Positions 10,236 to 22,766 of a stretch of 64,000 nt of DNA are shown one piece after another. The notes under the pieces are model-generated. The model saw nothing but the letters and a program-made list of their open reading frames with translations. It made no database searches and was not told where the DNA came from. The position numbers and the translations under genes are program-made. The stretch's first letter is position 1, and each line of letters opens with the position of its first letter. This stretch comes from Ecdyonurus torrentis (lineage: Eukaryota; Arthropoda; Insecta; Ephemeroptera; Heptageniidae), in assembly GCA_949318235.1 (NCBI GenBank), contig OX439135.1, forward strand, positions 28,156,587-28,220,586. The letters run 5' to 3'.

Positions 10236-11708
10236 ATGATAAAAATCATACTTTTTACACGATTAAAACTAGTTTTGATGATTTCTCAAAAACTAAGAAT
10301 GCTACAGACATTAAATTTGACTCAAAACATAGCTTTTTCAATTCTTTACAGAAAAGATGTCTTGAAGTTTTTTGCTCCGACGCATACTTTTTGGGTTTTT
10401 AAAAATTTTAGTTTTCACTCATCATGTAGCCAAACCAAGTCATGAAACAAAGTTTCTATTTCAAGAACCAAATGTTATTGAATGATAAAAATCATAATTT
10501 TTACACGATTAAAACTAGTTTTGATGATTTCTCAAAAACTAAGAATGCTACAGACATTAAATTTGACTCAAAACATAGCTTTTTCATCTCTCTACAAAAA
10601 AGATGTCTGAACTTTTTTGCCCCGACGCATACATTTTGGGTTATTGACAATTTTAGTTTTCACTCATCATCTAGCCAAACCAAGTCATGAAACAAAGTTT
10701 CTATTTCAAGAACCAAATGTTATTGAATGATAAAAATCATACTTTTTACACGATTAAAACTAGTTTAAATAATTTCTCAGAAACTAAGAATGCTACAGAC
10801 ATTAAATTTGACTCAAAACATAGCTTTTTCAATTCTCTACAAAAAAGATGTCTTGAACTTTTTTGCCCCGACGCATACTTTTTGGGTTATTGACAATTTT
10901 AGTTTTCACTCATCATCTAGCCAAACGAAGTTATGAAATAAAGTTCAATTTCAAGAACCAACTGTTATTGAATGATAAAAATCATACTTTTTACACGATT
11001 AAAACTAGTTTTAATGATTTCTCAGAAACTAAGAATGCTACAGACATCAAATTTGACTCAAAACACAGCTTTTTTAATTCTCTACAAAAAATATGTCTTG
11101 AACTTTTTTGCCCCGACGCATACTTTTTGGGTTATTGACAATTTTAGTTTTCACTCATCATCTAGCCAAACGAAGTTATGAAATAAAGTTCAATTTCAAG
11201 AACCAACTGTTATTGAATGATAAAAATCATACTTTTTACACGATTAAAACTAGTTTTGATGATTTCTCAAAAACTAAGAATGCTACAGACTTACAATTTG
11301 TTTCAAAACATAGCTTTATCATCTCTCTACAAAAAATATGTCTTAAACTTTTTTGCTCCGACGCATACTTTTTGAGTTATTGACAATTTTAGTTTTCACT
11401 CATCTTCTAGCCAAACGAAGTTATGAAATAAAGTATCTATTTCAAGAACCAAATGTTATTGAATGATAAAAATCATAAATTTTACACGATTAAAACTAGT
11501 TTAGATGATTTCTCAAAAACTAAAAATGCTACAGACATTAAATTTGACTCGTAACATAGCTTTTTTAATTCTCTACAAAAAAGATGTCTTGAACTTTTTT
11601 GCTCCGACGCATACTTTTTGGGTTATTGACAATTTTAGTTTTCACTCATCATGTAGCCAAACCAAGTCATGAAACAAAGTTTATATTTCAAGAACCAAAT
11701 GTTATTGA
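10236..11708. repeat. Shortened HOR unit, 6 monomers
   Basis: Order F1 10236, F2 10482, L 10727, A 10972, B 11217, S 11463; 1473 bp. G is missing between L and A, and P is missing after S, so two single-monomer deletions (or an exchange with a different unit) are needed. The A and B monomers match those at 160 and 405, including AAAATATGTC in A, linking it to the left edge of the window. Confidence 0.88.
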
Positions 11709-13920
11709 ATGATAAAAATCATACTTTTTACACGATTAAAACTAGTTTTGATGATTTCTCAAAAACTAAGAATGCTACAGACATTAAAGTTGACTCAAAA
11801 CATAGCTTTTTCAATTCTTTACAGAAAAGATGTCTTGAAGTTTTTTGCTCCGACGCATACTTTTTGGGTTTTTAAAAATTTTAGTTTTCACTCATCATGT
11901 AGCCAAACCAAGTCATGAAACAAAGTTTCTATTTCAAGAACCAAATGTTATTGAATGATAAAAATCATAATTTTTACACGATTAAAACTAGTTTTGATGA
12001 TTTCTCAAAAACTAAGAATGCTACAGACATTAAATTTGACTCAAAACATAGCTTTTTCATCTCTCTACAAAAAAGATGTCTGAATTTTTTTGCCCCGACG
12101 CATACATTTTGGGTTATTGACAATTTTAGTTTTCACTCATCATCTAGCCAAACCAAGTCATGAAACAAAGTTTCTATTTCAAGAACCAAATGTTATTGAA
12201 TGATAAAAATCATACTTTTTACACGATTAAAACTAGTTTAAATAATTTCTCAGAAACTAAGAATGCTACAGACATTAAATTTGACTCAAAACATAGCTTT
12301 TTCAATTCTCTACAAAAAAAGATGTCTTGAACTTTTTTGCCCCGACGCATACTTTTTGGGTTATTGACAATTTTAGTTTTTACTCATCATCTAGCCAAAC
12401 GAAGTTATGAAATAAAGTTCAATTTCAAGAACCAACTGTTATTGAATGATAAAAATCATAATTTTTACACGATTAAAACTAGTTTTGATGATTTCTCAAA
12501 AACTAAGAATGCTACAGACATTAAATTTGACTCAAAACATAGCTTTTTCAATTCTCTACAGAAAAGATGTCTTGAAGTTTTTTGCTCCGACGCATACTTT
12601 TTGGGTTTTTAAAAATTTTAATTTTCACTCATCATGTAGCCAAACCAAGTCATGAAACAAAGTTTCTATTTCACGAACCAAATGTTATTGAATGATAAAA
12701 ATCATACTTTTTACACGATTAAAACTAGTTTTAATGATTTCTCAGAAACTAAGAATGCTACAGACATCAAATTTGACTCAAAACACAGCTTTTTTAATTC
12801 TCTACAAAAAAGATGTCTTGAACTTTTTTGCCCCGACGCATACTTTTTGGGTTATTGACAATTTTAGTTTTCACTCATCATCTAGCCAAACGAAGTTATG
12901 AAATAAAGTTCAATTTCAAGAACCAACTGTTATTGAATGATAAAAATCATACTTTTTACACGATTAAAACTAGTTTTGATGATTTCTCAAAAACTAAGAA
13001 TGCTACAGACTTACAATTTGTTTCAAAACATAGCTTTATCATCTCTCTACAAAAAATATGTCTTAAACTTTTTTGCTCCGACGCATACTTTTTGAGTTAT
13101 TGACAATTTTAGTTTTCACTCATCTTCTAGCCAAACGAAGTTATGAAATAAAGTATCTATTTCAAGAACCAAATGTTATTGAATGATAAAAATCATAAAT
13201 TTTACACGATTAAAACTAGTTTTGATGATTTCTCAAAAACTAAAAATGCTACAGACATTAAATTTGACTCATAACATAGCTTTTTTAATTCTCTACAAAA
13301 AAGATGTCTTGAACTTTTTTGCTCCGACGCATACTTTTTGGGTTATTGACAATTTTAGTTTTCACTCATCATGTAGCCAAACCTAGTCATGAAACAAAGT
13401 TTATATTTCAAGAACCAAATGTTATTGAATGATAAAAATCATACTTTTTACACGATTAAAACTAGTTTTGATGATTTTTCAAAAACTAAGAATGCTACAG
13501 ACACCAAATTTAACTCATAACATAGGTTTTTCAATTCTCTACAAAAAAGATGTCTTAAACTTTTTTGCTCCGACGCATACTTTTTGAGTTATTGACAATT
13601 TTAGTTTTCACTCATCTTCTAGCCAAACGAAGTTATGAAATAAAGTATCTATTTCAAGAACCAAATGTTATTGAATGATAAAAATCATAATTTTTACACG
13701 ATTAAAACTAGTTTTGATGATTTCTCAAAAACTAAGAATGCTACAGACATTAAATTTGACTCAAAACATAGCTTTTTCAATTCTCTACAGAAAAGATGTC
13801 TTAAACTTTTTTGCTCCGACGCATACTTTTTGGGTTATTGACAATTTTAGTTTTCACTCATCATGTAGCCAAACCAAGTCATGAAACAAAGTTTATATTT
13901 CAAGAACCAAATGTTATTGA
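11709..13920. repeat. HOR unit of 9 monomers, V haplotype
   Basis: Order V 11709, F2 11955, L+ 12200, G 12446, A 12692, B 12937, S 13183, P/B mosaic 13429, G/P mosaic 13675; 2212 bp. The two terminal mosaics recur in the same order at 2126 and 2372, so the pair was copied as a block. Confidence 0.88.
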
Positions 13921-15886
13921 ATGATAAAAATCATACTTTTTACACGATTAAAACTAGTTTTGATGATTTCTCAAAAACTAAGAATGCTACAGACATTAAA
14001 GTTGACTCAAAACATAGCTTTTTCAATTCTTTACAGAAAAGATGTCTTGAAGTTTTTTGCTCCGACGCATACTTTTTGGGTTTTTAAAAATTTTAGTTTT
14101 CACTCATCATGTAGCCAAACCAAGTCATGAAACAAAGTTTCTATTTCAAGAACCAAATGTTATTGAATGATAAAAATCATAATTTTTACACGATTAAAAC
14201 TAGTTTTGATGATTTCTCAAAAACTAAGAATGCTACAGACATTAAATTTGACTCAAAACATAGCTTTTTCATCTCTCTACAAAAAAGATGTCTGAATTTT
14301 TTTGCCCCGACGCATACATTTTGGGTTATTGACAATTTTAGTTTTCACTCATCATCTAGCCAAACCAAGTCATGAAACAAAGTTTCTATTTCAAGAACCA
14401 AATGTTATTGAATGATAAAAATCATACTTTTTACACGATTAAAACTAGTTTAAATAATTTCTCAGAAACTAAGAATGCTACAGACATTAAATTTGACTCA
14501 AAACATAGCTTTTTCAATTCTCTACAAAAAAAGATGTCTTGAACTTTTTTGCCCCGACGCATACTTTTTGGGTTATTGACAATTTTAGTTTTTACTCATC
14601 ATCTAGCCAAACGAAGTTATGAAATAAAGTTCAATTTCAAGAACCAACTGTTATTGAATGATAAAAATCATAATTTTTACACGATTAAAACTAGTTTTGA
14701 TGATTTCTCAAAAACTAAGAATGCTACAGACATTAAATTTGACTCAAAACATAGCTTTTTCAATTCTCTACAGAAAAGATGTCTTGAAGTTTTTTGCTCC
14801 GACGCATACTTTTTGGGTTTTTAAAAATTTTAATTTTCACTCATCATGTAGCCAAACCAAGTCATGAAACAAAGTTTCTATTTCACGAACCAAATGTTAT
14901 TGAATGATAAAAATCATACTTTTTACACGATTAAAACTAGTTTTAATGATTTCTCAGAAACTAAGAATGCTACAGACATCAAATTTGACTCAAAACACAG
15001 CTTTTTTAATTCTCTACAAAAAAGATGTCTTGAACTTTTTTGCCCCGACGCATACTTTTTGGGTTATTGACAATTTTAGTTTTCACTCATCATCTAGCCA
15101 AACGAAGTTATGAAATAAAGTTCAATTTCAAGAACCAACTGTTATTGAATGATAAAAATCATACTTTTTACACGATTAAAACTAGTTTTGATGATTTCTC
15201 AAAAACTAAGAATGCTACAGACTTACAATTTGTTTCAAAACATAGCTTTATCATCTCTCTACAAAAAATATGTCTTAAACTTTTTTGCTCCGACGCATAC
15301 TTTTTGAGTTATTGACAATTTTAGTTTTCACTCATCTTCTAGCCAAACGAAGTTATGAAATAAAGTATCTATTTCAAGAACCAAATGTTATTGAATGATA
15401 AAAATCATAAATTTTACACGATTAAAACTAGTTTTGATGATTTCTCAAAAACTAAAAATGCTACAGACATTAAATTTGACTCATAACATAGCTTTTTTAA
15501 TTCTCTACAAAAAAGATGTCTTGAACTTTTTTGCTCCGACGCATACTTTTTGGGTTATTGACAATTTTAGTTTTCACTCATCATGTAGCCAAACCTAGTC
15601 ATGAAACAAAGTTTATATTTCAAGAACCAAATGTTATTGAATGATAAAAATCATACTTTTTACACGATTAAAACTAGTTTTGATGATTTTTCAAAAACTA
15701 AGAATGCTACAGACACCAAATTTAACTCATAACATAGGTTTTTCAATTCTCTACAAAAAAGATGTCTTAAACTTTTTTGCTCCGACGCATACTTTTTGGG
15801 TTATTGACAATTTTAGTTTTCACTCATCATGTAGCCAAACCAAGTCATGAAACAAAGTTTATATTTCAAGAACCAAATGTTATTGA
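13921..15886. repeat. Complete HOR octamer, V haplotype
   Basis: Order V 13921, F2 14167, L+ 14412, G 14658, A 14904, B 15149, S 15395, P 15641; 1966 bp. Same marker set as the unit at 6305. Confidence 0.92.
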
Positions 15887-18343
15887 ATGATAAAAATCAT
15901 ACTTTTTACACGATTAAAACTAGTTTTGATGATTTCTCAAAAACTAAGAATGCTACAGACATTAAATTTGACTCAAAACATAGCTTTTTCAATTCTTTAC
16001 AGAAAAGATGTCTTGAAGTTTTTTGCTCCGACGCATACTTTTTGGGTTTTTAAAAATTTTAGTTTTCACTCATCATGTAGCCAAACCAAGTCATGAAACA
16101 AAGTTTCTATTTCAAGAACCAAATGTTATTGAATGATAAAAATCATAATTTTTACACGATTAAAACTAGTTTTGATGATTTCTCAAAAACTAAGAATGCT
16201 ACAGACATTAAATTTGACTCAAAACATAGCTTTTTCATCTCTCTACAAAAAAGATGTCTGAACTTTTTTGCCCCGACGCATACATTTTGGGTTATTGACA
16301 ATTTTAGTTTTCACTCATCATCTAGCCAAACCAAGTCATGAAACAAAGTTTCTATTTCAAGAACCAAATGTTATTGAATGATAAAAATCATACTTTTTAC
16401 ACGATTAAAACTAGTTTAAATAATTTCTCAGAAACTAAGAATGCTACAGACATTAAATTTGACTCAAAACATAGCTTTTTCAATTCTCTACAAAAAAGAT
16501 GTCTTGAACTTTTTTGCCCCGACGCATACTTTTTGGGTTATTGACAATTTTAGTTTTCACTCATCATCTAGCCAAACGAAGTTATGAAATAAAGTTCAAT
16601 TTCAAGAACCAACTGTTATTGAATGATAAAAATCATACTTTTTACACGATTAAAACTAGTTTTGATGATTTCTCAAAAACTAAGAATGCTACAGACATTA
16701 AATTTGACTCAAAACATAGCTTTTTCAATTCTCTACAGAAAAGATGTCTTGAAGTTTTTTGCTCCGACGCATACTTTTTGGGTTTTTAAAAATTTTAATT
16801 TTCACTCATCATGTAGCCAAACCAAGTCATGAAACAAAGTTTCTATTTCACGAACCAAATGTTATTGAATGATAAAAATCATACTTTTTACACGATTAAA
16901 ACTAGTTTTAATGATTTCTCAGAAACTAAGAATGCTACAGACATCAAATTTGACTCAAAACACAGCTTTTTTAATTCTCTACAAAAAAGATGTCTTGAAC
17001 TTTTTTGCCCCGACGCATACTTTTTGGGTTATTGACAATTTTAGTTTTCACTCATCATCTAGCCAAACGAAGTTATGAAATAAAGTTCAATTTCAAGAAC
17101 CAACTGTTATTGAATGATAAAAATCATACTTTTTACACGATTAAAACTAGTTTTGATGATTTCTCAAAAACTAAGAATGCTACAGACTTACAATTTGTTT
17201 CAAAACATAGCTTTATCATCTCTCTACAAAAAATATGTCTTAAACTTTTTTGCTCCGACGCATACTTTTTGAGTTATTGACAATTTTAGTTTTCACTCAT
17301 CTTCTAGCCAAACGAAGTTATGAAATAAAGTATCTATTTCAAGAACCAAATGTTATTGAATGATAAAAATCATAAATTTTACACGATTAAAACTAGTTTT
17401 GATGATTTCTCAAAAACTAAAAATGCTACAGACATTAAATTTGACTCATAACATAGCTTTTTTAATTCTCTACAAAAAAGATGTCTTGAACTTTTTTGCT
17501 CCGACGCATACTTTTTGGGTTATTGACAATTTTAGTTTTCACTCATCATGTAGCCAAACCTAGTCATGAAACAAAGTTTATATTTCAAGAACCAAATGTT
17601 ATTGAATGATAAAAATCATACTTTTTACACGATTAAAACTAGTTTTGATGATTTTTCAAAAACTAAGAATGCTACAGACTTACAATTTGTTTCAAAACAT
17701 AGCTTTATCATCTCTCTACAAAAAATATGTCTTAAACTTTTTTGCTCCGACGCATACTTTTTGAGTTATTGACAATTTTAGTTTTCACTCATCTTCTAGC
17801 CAAACGAAGTTATGAAATAAAGTATCTATTTCAAGAACCAAATGTTATTGAATGATAAAAATCATAAATTTTACACGATTAAAACTAGTTTTGATGATTT
17901 CTCAAAAACTAAAAATGCTACAGACATTAAATTTGACTCATAACATAGCTTTTTTAATTCTCTACAAAAAAGATGTCTTGAACTTTTTTGCTCCGACGCA
18001 TACTTTTTGGGTTATTGACAATTTTAGTTTTCACTCATCATGTAGCCAAACCTAGTCATGAAACAAAGTTTATATTTCAAGAACCAAATGTTATTGAATG
18101 ATAAAAATCATACTTTTTACACGATTAAAACTAGTTTTGATGATTTTTCAAAAACTAAGAATGCTACAGACACCAAATTTAACTCATAACATAGGTTTTT
18201 CAATTCTCTACAAAAAAGATGTCTTAAACTTTTTTGCTCCGACGCATACTTTTTGGGTTATTGACAATTTTAGTTTTCACTCATCATGTAGCCAAACCAA
18301 GTCATGAAACAAAGTTTATATTTCAAGAACCAAATGTTATTGA
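15887..18343. repeat. HOR unit of 10 monomers with internal dimer duplication
   Basis: Order F1, F2, L, G, A, B 17114, S 17360, P/B mosaic 17606, S 17852, P 18098; 2457 bp. The monomer at 17606 begins as P (GATTTTTC) and continues as B (GACTTACAATTTG), so B-S-P became B-S-P/B-S-P. This is the signature of unequal exchange between a P and a B two monomers apart. Confidence 0.9.
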
Positions 18344-20308
18344 ATGATAAAAATCATACTTTTTACACGATTAAAACTAGTTTTGATGATTTCTCAAAAA
18401 CTAAGAATGCTACAGACATTAAATTTGACTCAAAACATAGCTTTTTCAATTCTTTACAGAAAAGATGTCTTGAAGTTTTTTGCTCCGACGCATACTTTTT
18501 GGGTTTTTAAAAATTTTAGTTTTCACTCATCATGTAGCCAAACCAAGTCATGAAACAAAGTTTCTATTTCAAGAACCAAATGTTATTGAATGATAAAAAT
18601 CATAATTTTTACACGATTAAAACTAGTTTTGATGATTTCTCAAAAACTAAGAATGCTACAGACATTAAATTTGACTCAAAACATAGCTTTTTCATCTCTC
18701 TACAAAAAAGATGTCTGAACTTTTTTGCCCCGACGCATACATTTTGGGTTATTGACAATTTTAGTTTTCACTCATCATCTAGCCAAACCAAGTCATGAAA
18801 CAAAGTTTCTATTTCAAGAACCAAATGTTATTGAATGATAAAAATCATACTTTTTACACGATTAAAACTAGTTTAAATAATTTCTCAGAAACTAAGAATG
18901 CTACAGACATTAAATTTGACTCAAAACATAGCTTTTTCAATTCTCTACAAAAAAGATGTCTTGAACTTTTTTGCCCCGACGCATACTTTTTGGGTTATTG
19001 ACAATTTTAGTTTTCACTCATCATCTAGCCAAACGAAGTTATGAAATAAAGTTCAATTTCAAGAACCAACTGTTATTGAATGATAAAAATCATACTTTTT
19101 ACACGATTAAAACTAGTTTTGATGATTTCTCAAAAACTAAGAATGCTACAGACATTAAATTTGACTCAAAACATAGCTTTTTCAATTCTCTACAGAAAAG
19201 ATGTCTTGAAGTTTTTTGCTCCGACGCATACTTTTTGGGTTTTTAAAAATTTTAATTTTCACTCATCATGTAGCCAAACCAAGTCATGAAACAAAGTTTC
19301 TATTTCACGAACCAAATGTTATTGAATGATAAAAATCATACTTTTTACACGATTAAAACTAGTTTTAATGATTTCTCAGTAACTAAGAATGCTACAGACA
19401 TCAAATTTGACTCAAAACACAGCTTTTTTAATTCTCTACAAAAAAGATGTCTTGAACTTTTTTGCCCCGACGCATACTTTTTGGGTTATTGACAATTTTA
19501 GTTTTCACTCATCATCTAGCCAAACGAAGTTATGAAATAAAGTTCAATTTCAAGAACCAACTGTTATTGAATGATAAAAATCATACTTTTTACACGATTA
19601 AAACTAGTTTTGATGATTTCTCAAAAACTAAGAATGCTACAGACTTACAATTTGTTTCAAAACATAGCTTTATCATCTCTCTACAAAAAATATGTCTTAA
19701 ACTTTTTTGCTCCGACGCATACTTTTTGAGTTATTGACAATTTTAGTTTTCACTCATCTTCTAGCCAAACGAAGTTATGAAATAAAGTATCTATTTCAAG
19801 AACCAAATGTTATTGAATGATAAAAATCATAAATTTTACACGATTAAAACTAGTTTTGATGATTTCTCAAAAACTAAAAATGCTACAGACATTAAATTTG
19901 ACTCATAACATAGCTTTTTTAATTCTCTACAAAAAAGATGTCTTGAACTTTTTTGCTCCGACGCATACTTTTTGGGTTATTGACAATTTTAGTTTTCACT
20001 CATCATGTAGCCAAACCTAGTCATGAAACAAAGTTTATATTTCAAGAACCAAATGTTATTGAATGATAAAAATCATACTTTTTACACGATTAAAACTAGT
20101 TTTGATGATTTTTCAAAAACTAAGAATGCTACAGACACCAAATTTAACTCATAACATAGGTTTTTCAATTCTCTACAAAAAAGATGTCTTAAACTTTTTT
20201 GCTCCGACGCATACTTTTTGGGTTATTGACAATTTTAGTTTTCACTCATCATGTAGCCAAACCAAGTCATGAAACAAAGTTTATATTTCAAGAACCAAAT
20301 GTTATTGA
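18344..20308. repeat. Complete HOR octamer, F1 haplotype
   Basis: Starts at 18344 (F1), 18590, 18835, 19080, 19326, 19571, 19817, 20063; 1965 bp. The A monomer carries a private GTAACTAAG (A to T near 19380). Confidence 0.92.
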
Positions 20309-22766
20309 ATGATAAAAATCATACTTTTTACACGATCAAAACTAGTTTTGATGATTTCTCAAAAACTAAGAATGCTACAGACATTAAATTTGACTCAAAA
20401 CATAGCTTTTTCAATTCTTTACAGAAAAGATGTCTTGAAGTTTTTTGCTCCGACGCATACTTTTTGGGTTTTTAAAAATTTTAGTTTTCACTCATCATGT
20501 AGCCAAACCAAGTCATGAAACAAAGTTTCTATTTCAAGAACCAAATGTTATTGAATGATAAAAATCATAATTTTTACACGATTAAAACTAGTTTTGATGA
20601 TTTCTCAAAAACTAAGAATGCTACAGACATTAAATTTGACTCAAAACATAGCTTTTTCATCTCTCTACAAAAAAGATGTCTGAACTTTTTTGCCCCGACG
20701 CATACATTTTGGGTTATTGACAATTTTAGTTTTCACTCATCATCTAGCCAAACCAAGTCATGAAACAAAGTTTCTATTTCAAGAACCAAATGTTATTGAA
20801 TGATAAAAATCATACTTTTTACACGATTAAAACTAGTTTAAATAATTTCTCAGAAACTAAGAATGCTACAGACATTAAATTTGACTCAAAACATAGTTTT
20901 TTCAATTCTCTACAAAAAAAGATGTCTTGAACTTTTTTGCCCCGACGCATACTTTTTGGGTTTTTAAAAATTTTAGTTTTCACTCATCATGTAGCCAAAC
21001 CAAGTCATGAAACAAAGTTTCTATTTCAAGAACCAAATGTTATTGAATGATAAAAATCATAATTTTTACACGATTAAAACTAGTTTTGATGATTTCTCAA
21101 AAACTAAGAATGCTACAGACATTAAATTTGACTCAAAACATAGCTTTTTCATCTCTCTACAAAAAAGATGTCTGAACTTTTTTGCCCCGACGCATACATT
21201 TTGGGTTATTGACAATTTTAGTTTTCACTCATCATCTAGCCAAACCAAGTCATGAAACAAAGTTTCTATTTCAAGAACCAAATGTTATTGAATGATAAAA
21301 ATCATACTTTTTACACGATTAAAACTAGTTTAAATAATTTCTCAGAAACTAAGAATGCTACAGACATTAAATTTGACTCAAAACATAGCTTTTTCAATTC
21401 TCTACAAAAAAAGATGTCTTGAACTTTTTTGCCCCGACGCATACTTTTTGGGTTATTGACAATTTTAGTTTTTACTCATCATCTAGCCAAACGAAGTTAT
21501 GAAATAAAGTTCAATTTCAAGAACCAACTGTTATTGAATGATAAAAATCATAATTTTTACACGATTAAAACTAGTTTTGATGATTTCTCAAAAACTAAGA
21601 ATGCTACAGACATTAAATTTGACTCAAAACATAGCTTTTTCAATTCTCTACAGAAAAGATGTCTTGAAGTTTTTTGCTCCGACGCATACTTTTTGGGTTT
21701 TTAAAAATTTTAATTTTCACTCATCATGTAGCCAAACCAAGTCATGAAACAAAGTTTCTATTTCACGAACCAAATGTTATTGAATGATAAAAATCATACT
21801 TTTTACACGATTAAAACTAGTTTTAATGATTTCTCAGAAACTAAGAATGCTACAGACATCAAATTTGACTCAAAACACAGCTTTTTTAATTCTCTACAAA
21901 AAAGATGTCTTGAACTTTTTTGCCCCGACGCATACTTTTTGGGTTATTGACAATTTTAGTTTTCACTCATCATCTAGCCAAACGAAGTTATGAAATAAAG
22001 TTCAATTTCAAGAACCAACTGTTATTGAATGATAAAAATCATACTTTTTACACGATTAAAACTAGTTTTGATGATTTCTCAAAAACTAAGAATGCTACAG
22101 ACTTACAATTTGTTTCAAAACATAGCTTTATCATCTCTCTACAAAAAATATGTCTTAAACTTTTTTGCTCCGACGCATACTTTTTGAGTTATTGACAATT
22201 TTAGTTTTCACTCATCTTCTAGCCAAACGAAGTTATGAAATAAAGTATCTATTTCAAGAACCAAATGTTATTGAATGATAAAAATCATAAATTTTACACG
22301 ATTAAAACTAGTTTTGATGATTTCTCAAAAACTAAAAATGCTACAGACATTAAATTTGACTCATAACATAGCTTTTTTAATTCTCTACAAAAAAGATGTC
22401 TTGAACTTTTTTGCTCCGACGCATACTTTTTGGGTTATTGACAATTTTAGTTTTCACTCATCATGTAGCCAAACCTAGTCATGAAACAAAGTTTATATTT
22501 CAAGAACCAAATGTTATTGAATGATAAAAATCATACTTTTTACACGATTAAAACTAGTTTTGATGATTTTTCAAAAACTAAGAATGCTACAGACACCAAA
22601 TTTAACTCATAACATAGGTTTTTCAATTCTCTACAAAAAAGATGTCTTAAACTTTTTTGCTCCGACGCATACTTTTTGGGTTATTGACAATTTTAGTTTT
22701 CACTCATCATGTAGCCAAACCAAGTCATGAAACAAAGTTTATATTTCAAGAACCAAATGTTATTGA
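20309..22766. repeat. HOR unit of 10 monomers, recombinant haplotype
   Basis: Order F1 with GATCAAAAC 20309, F2 20555, L/F1 mosaic 20801, F2 21047, L+ 21292, G 21538, A 21784, B 22029, S 22275, P 22521; 2458 bp. The mosaic starts as L (AAATAATTTC, extra A, private CATAGTTTTTTC) and ends GGGTTTTTAAAAATTTTAG like F1. The left side has F1-haplotype markers and the right side V-haplotype markers (L+, CATAATTTTT in G). Confidence 0.9.
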
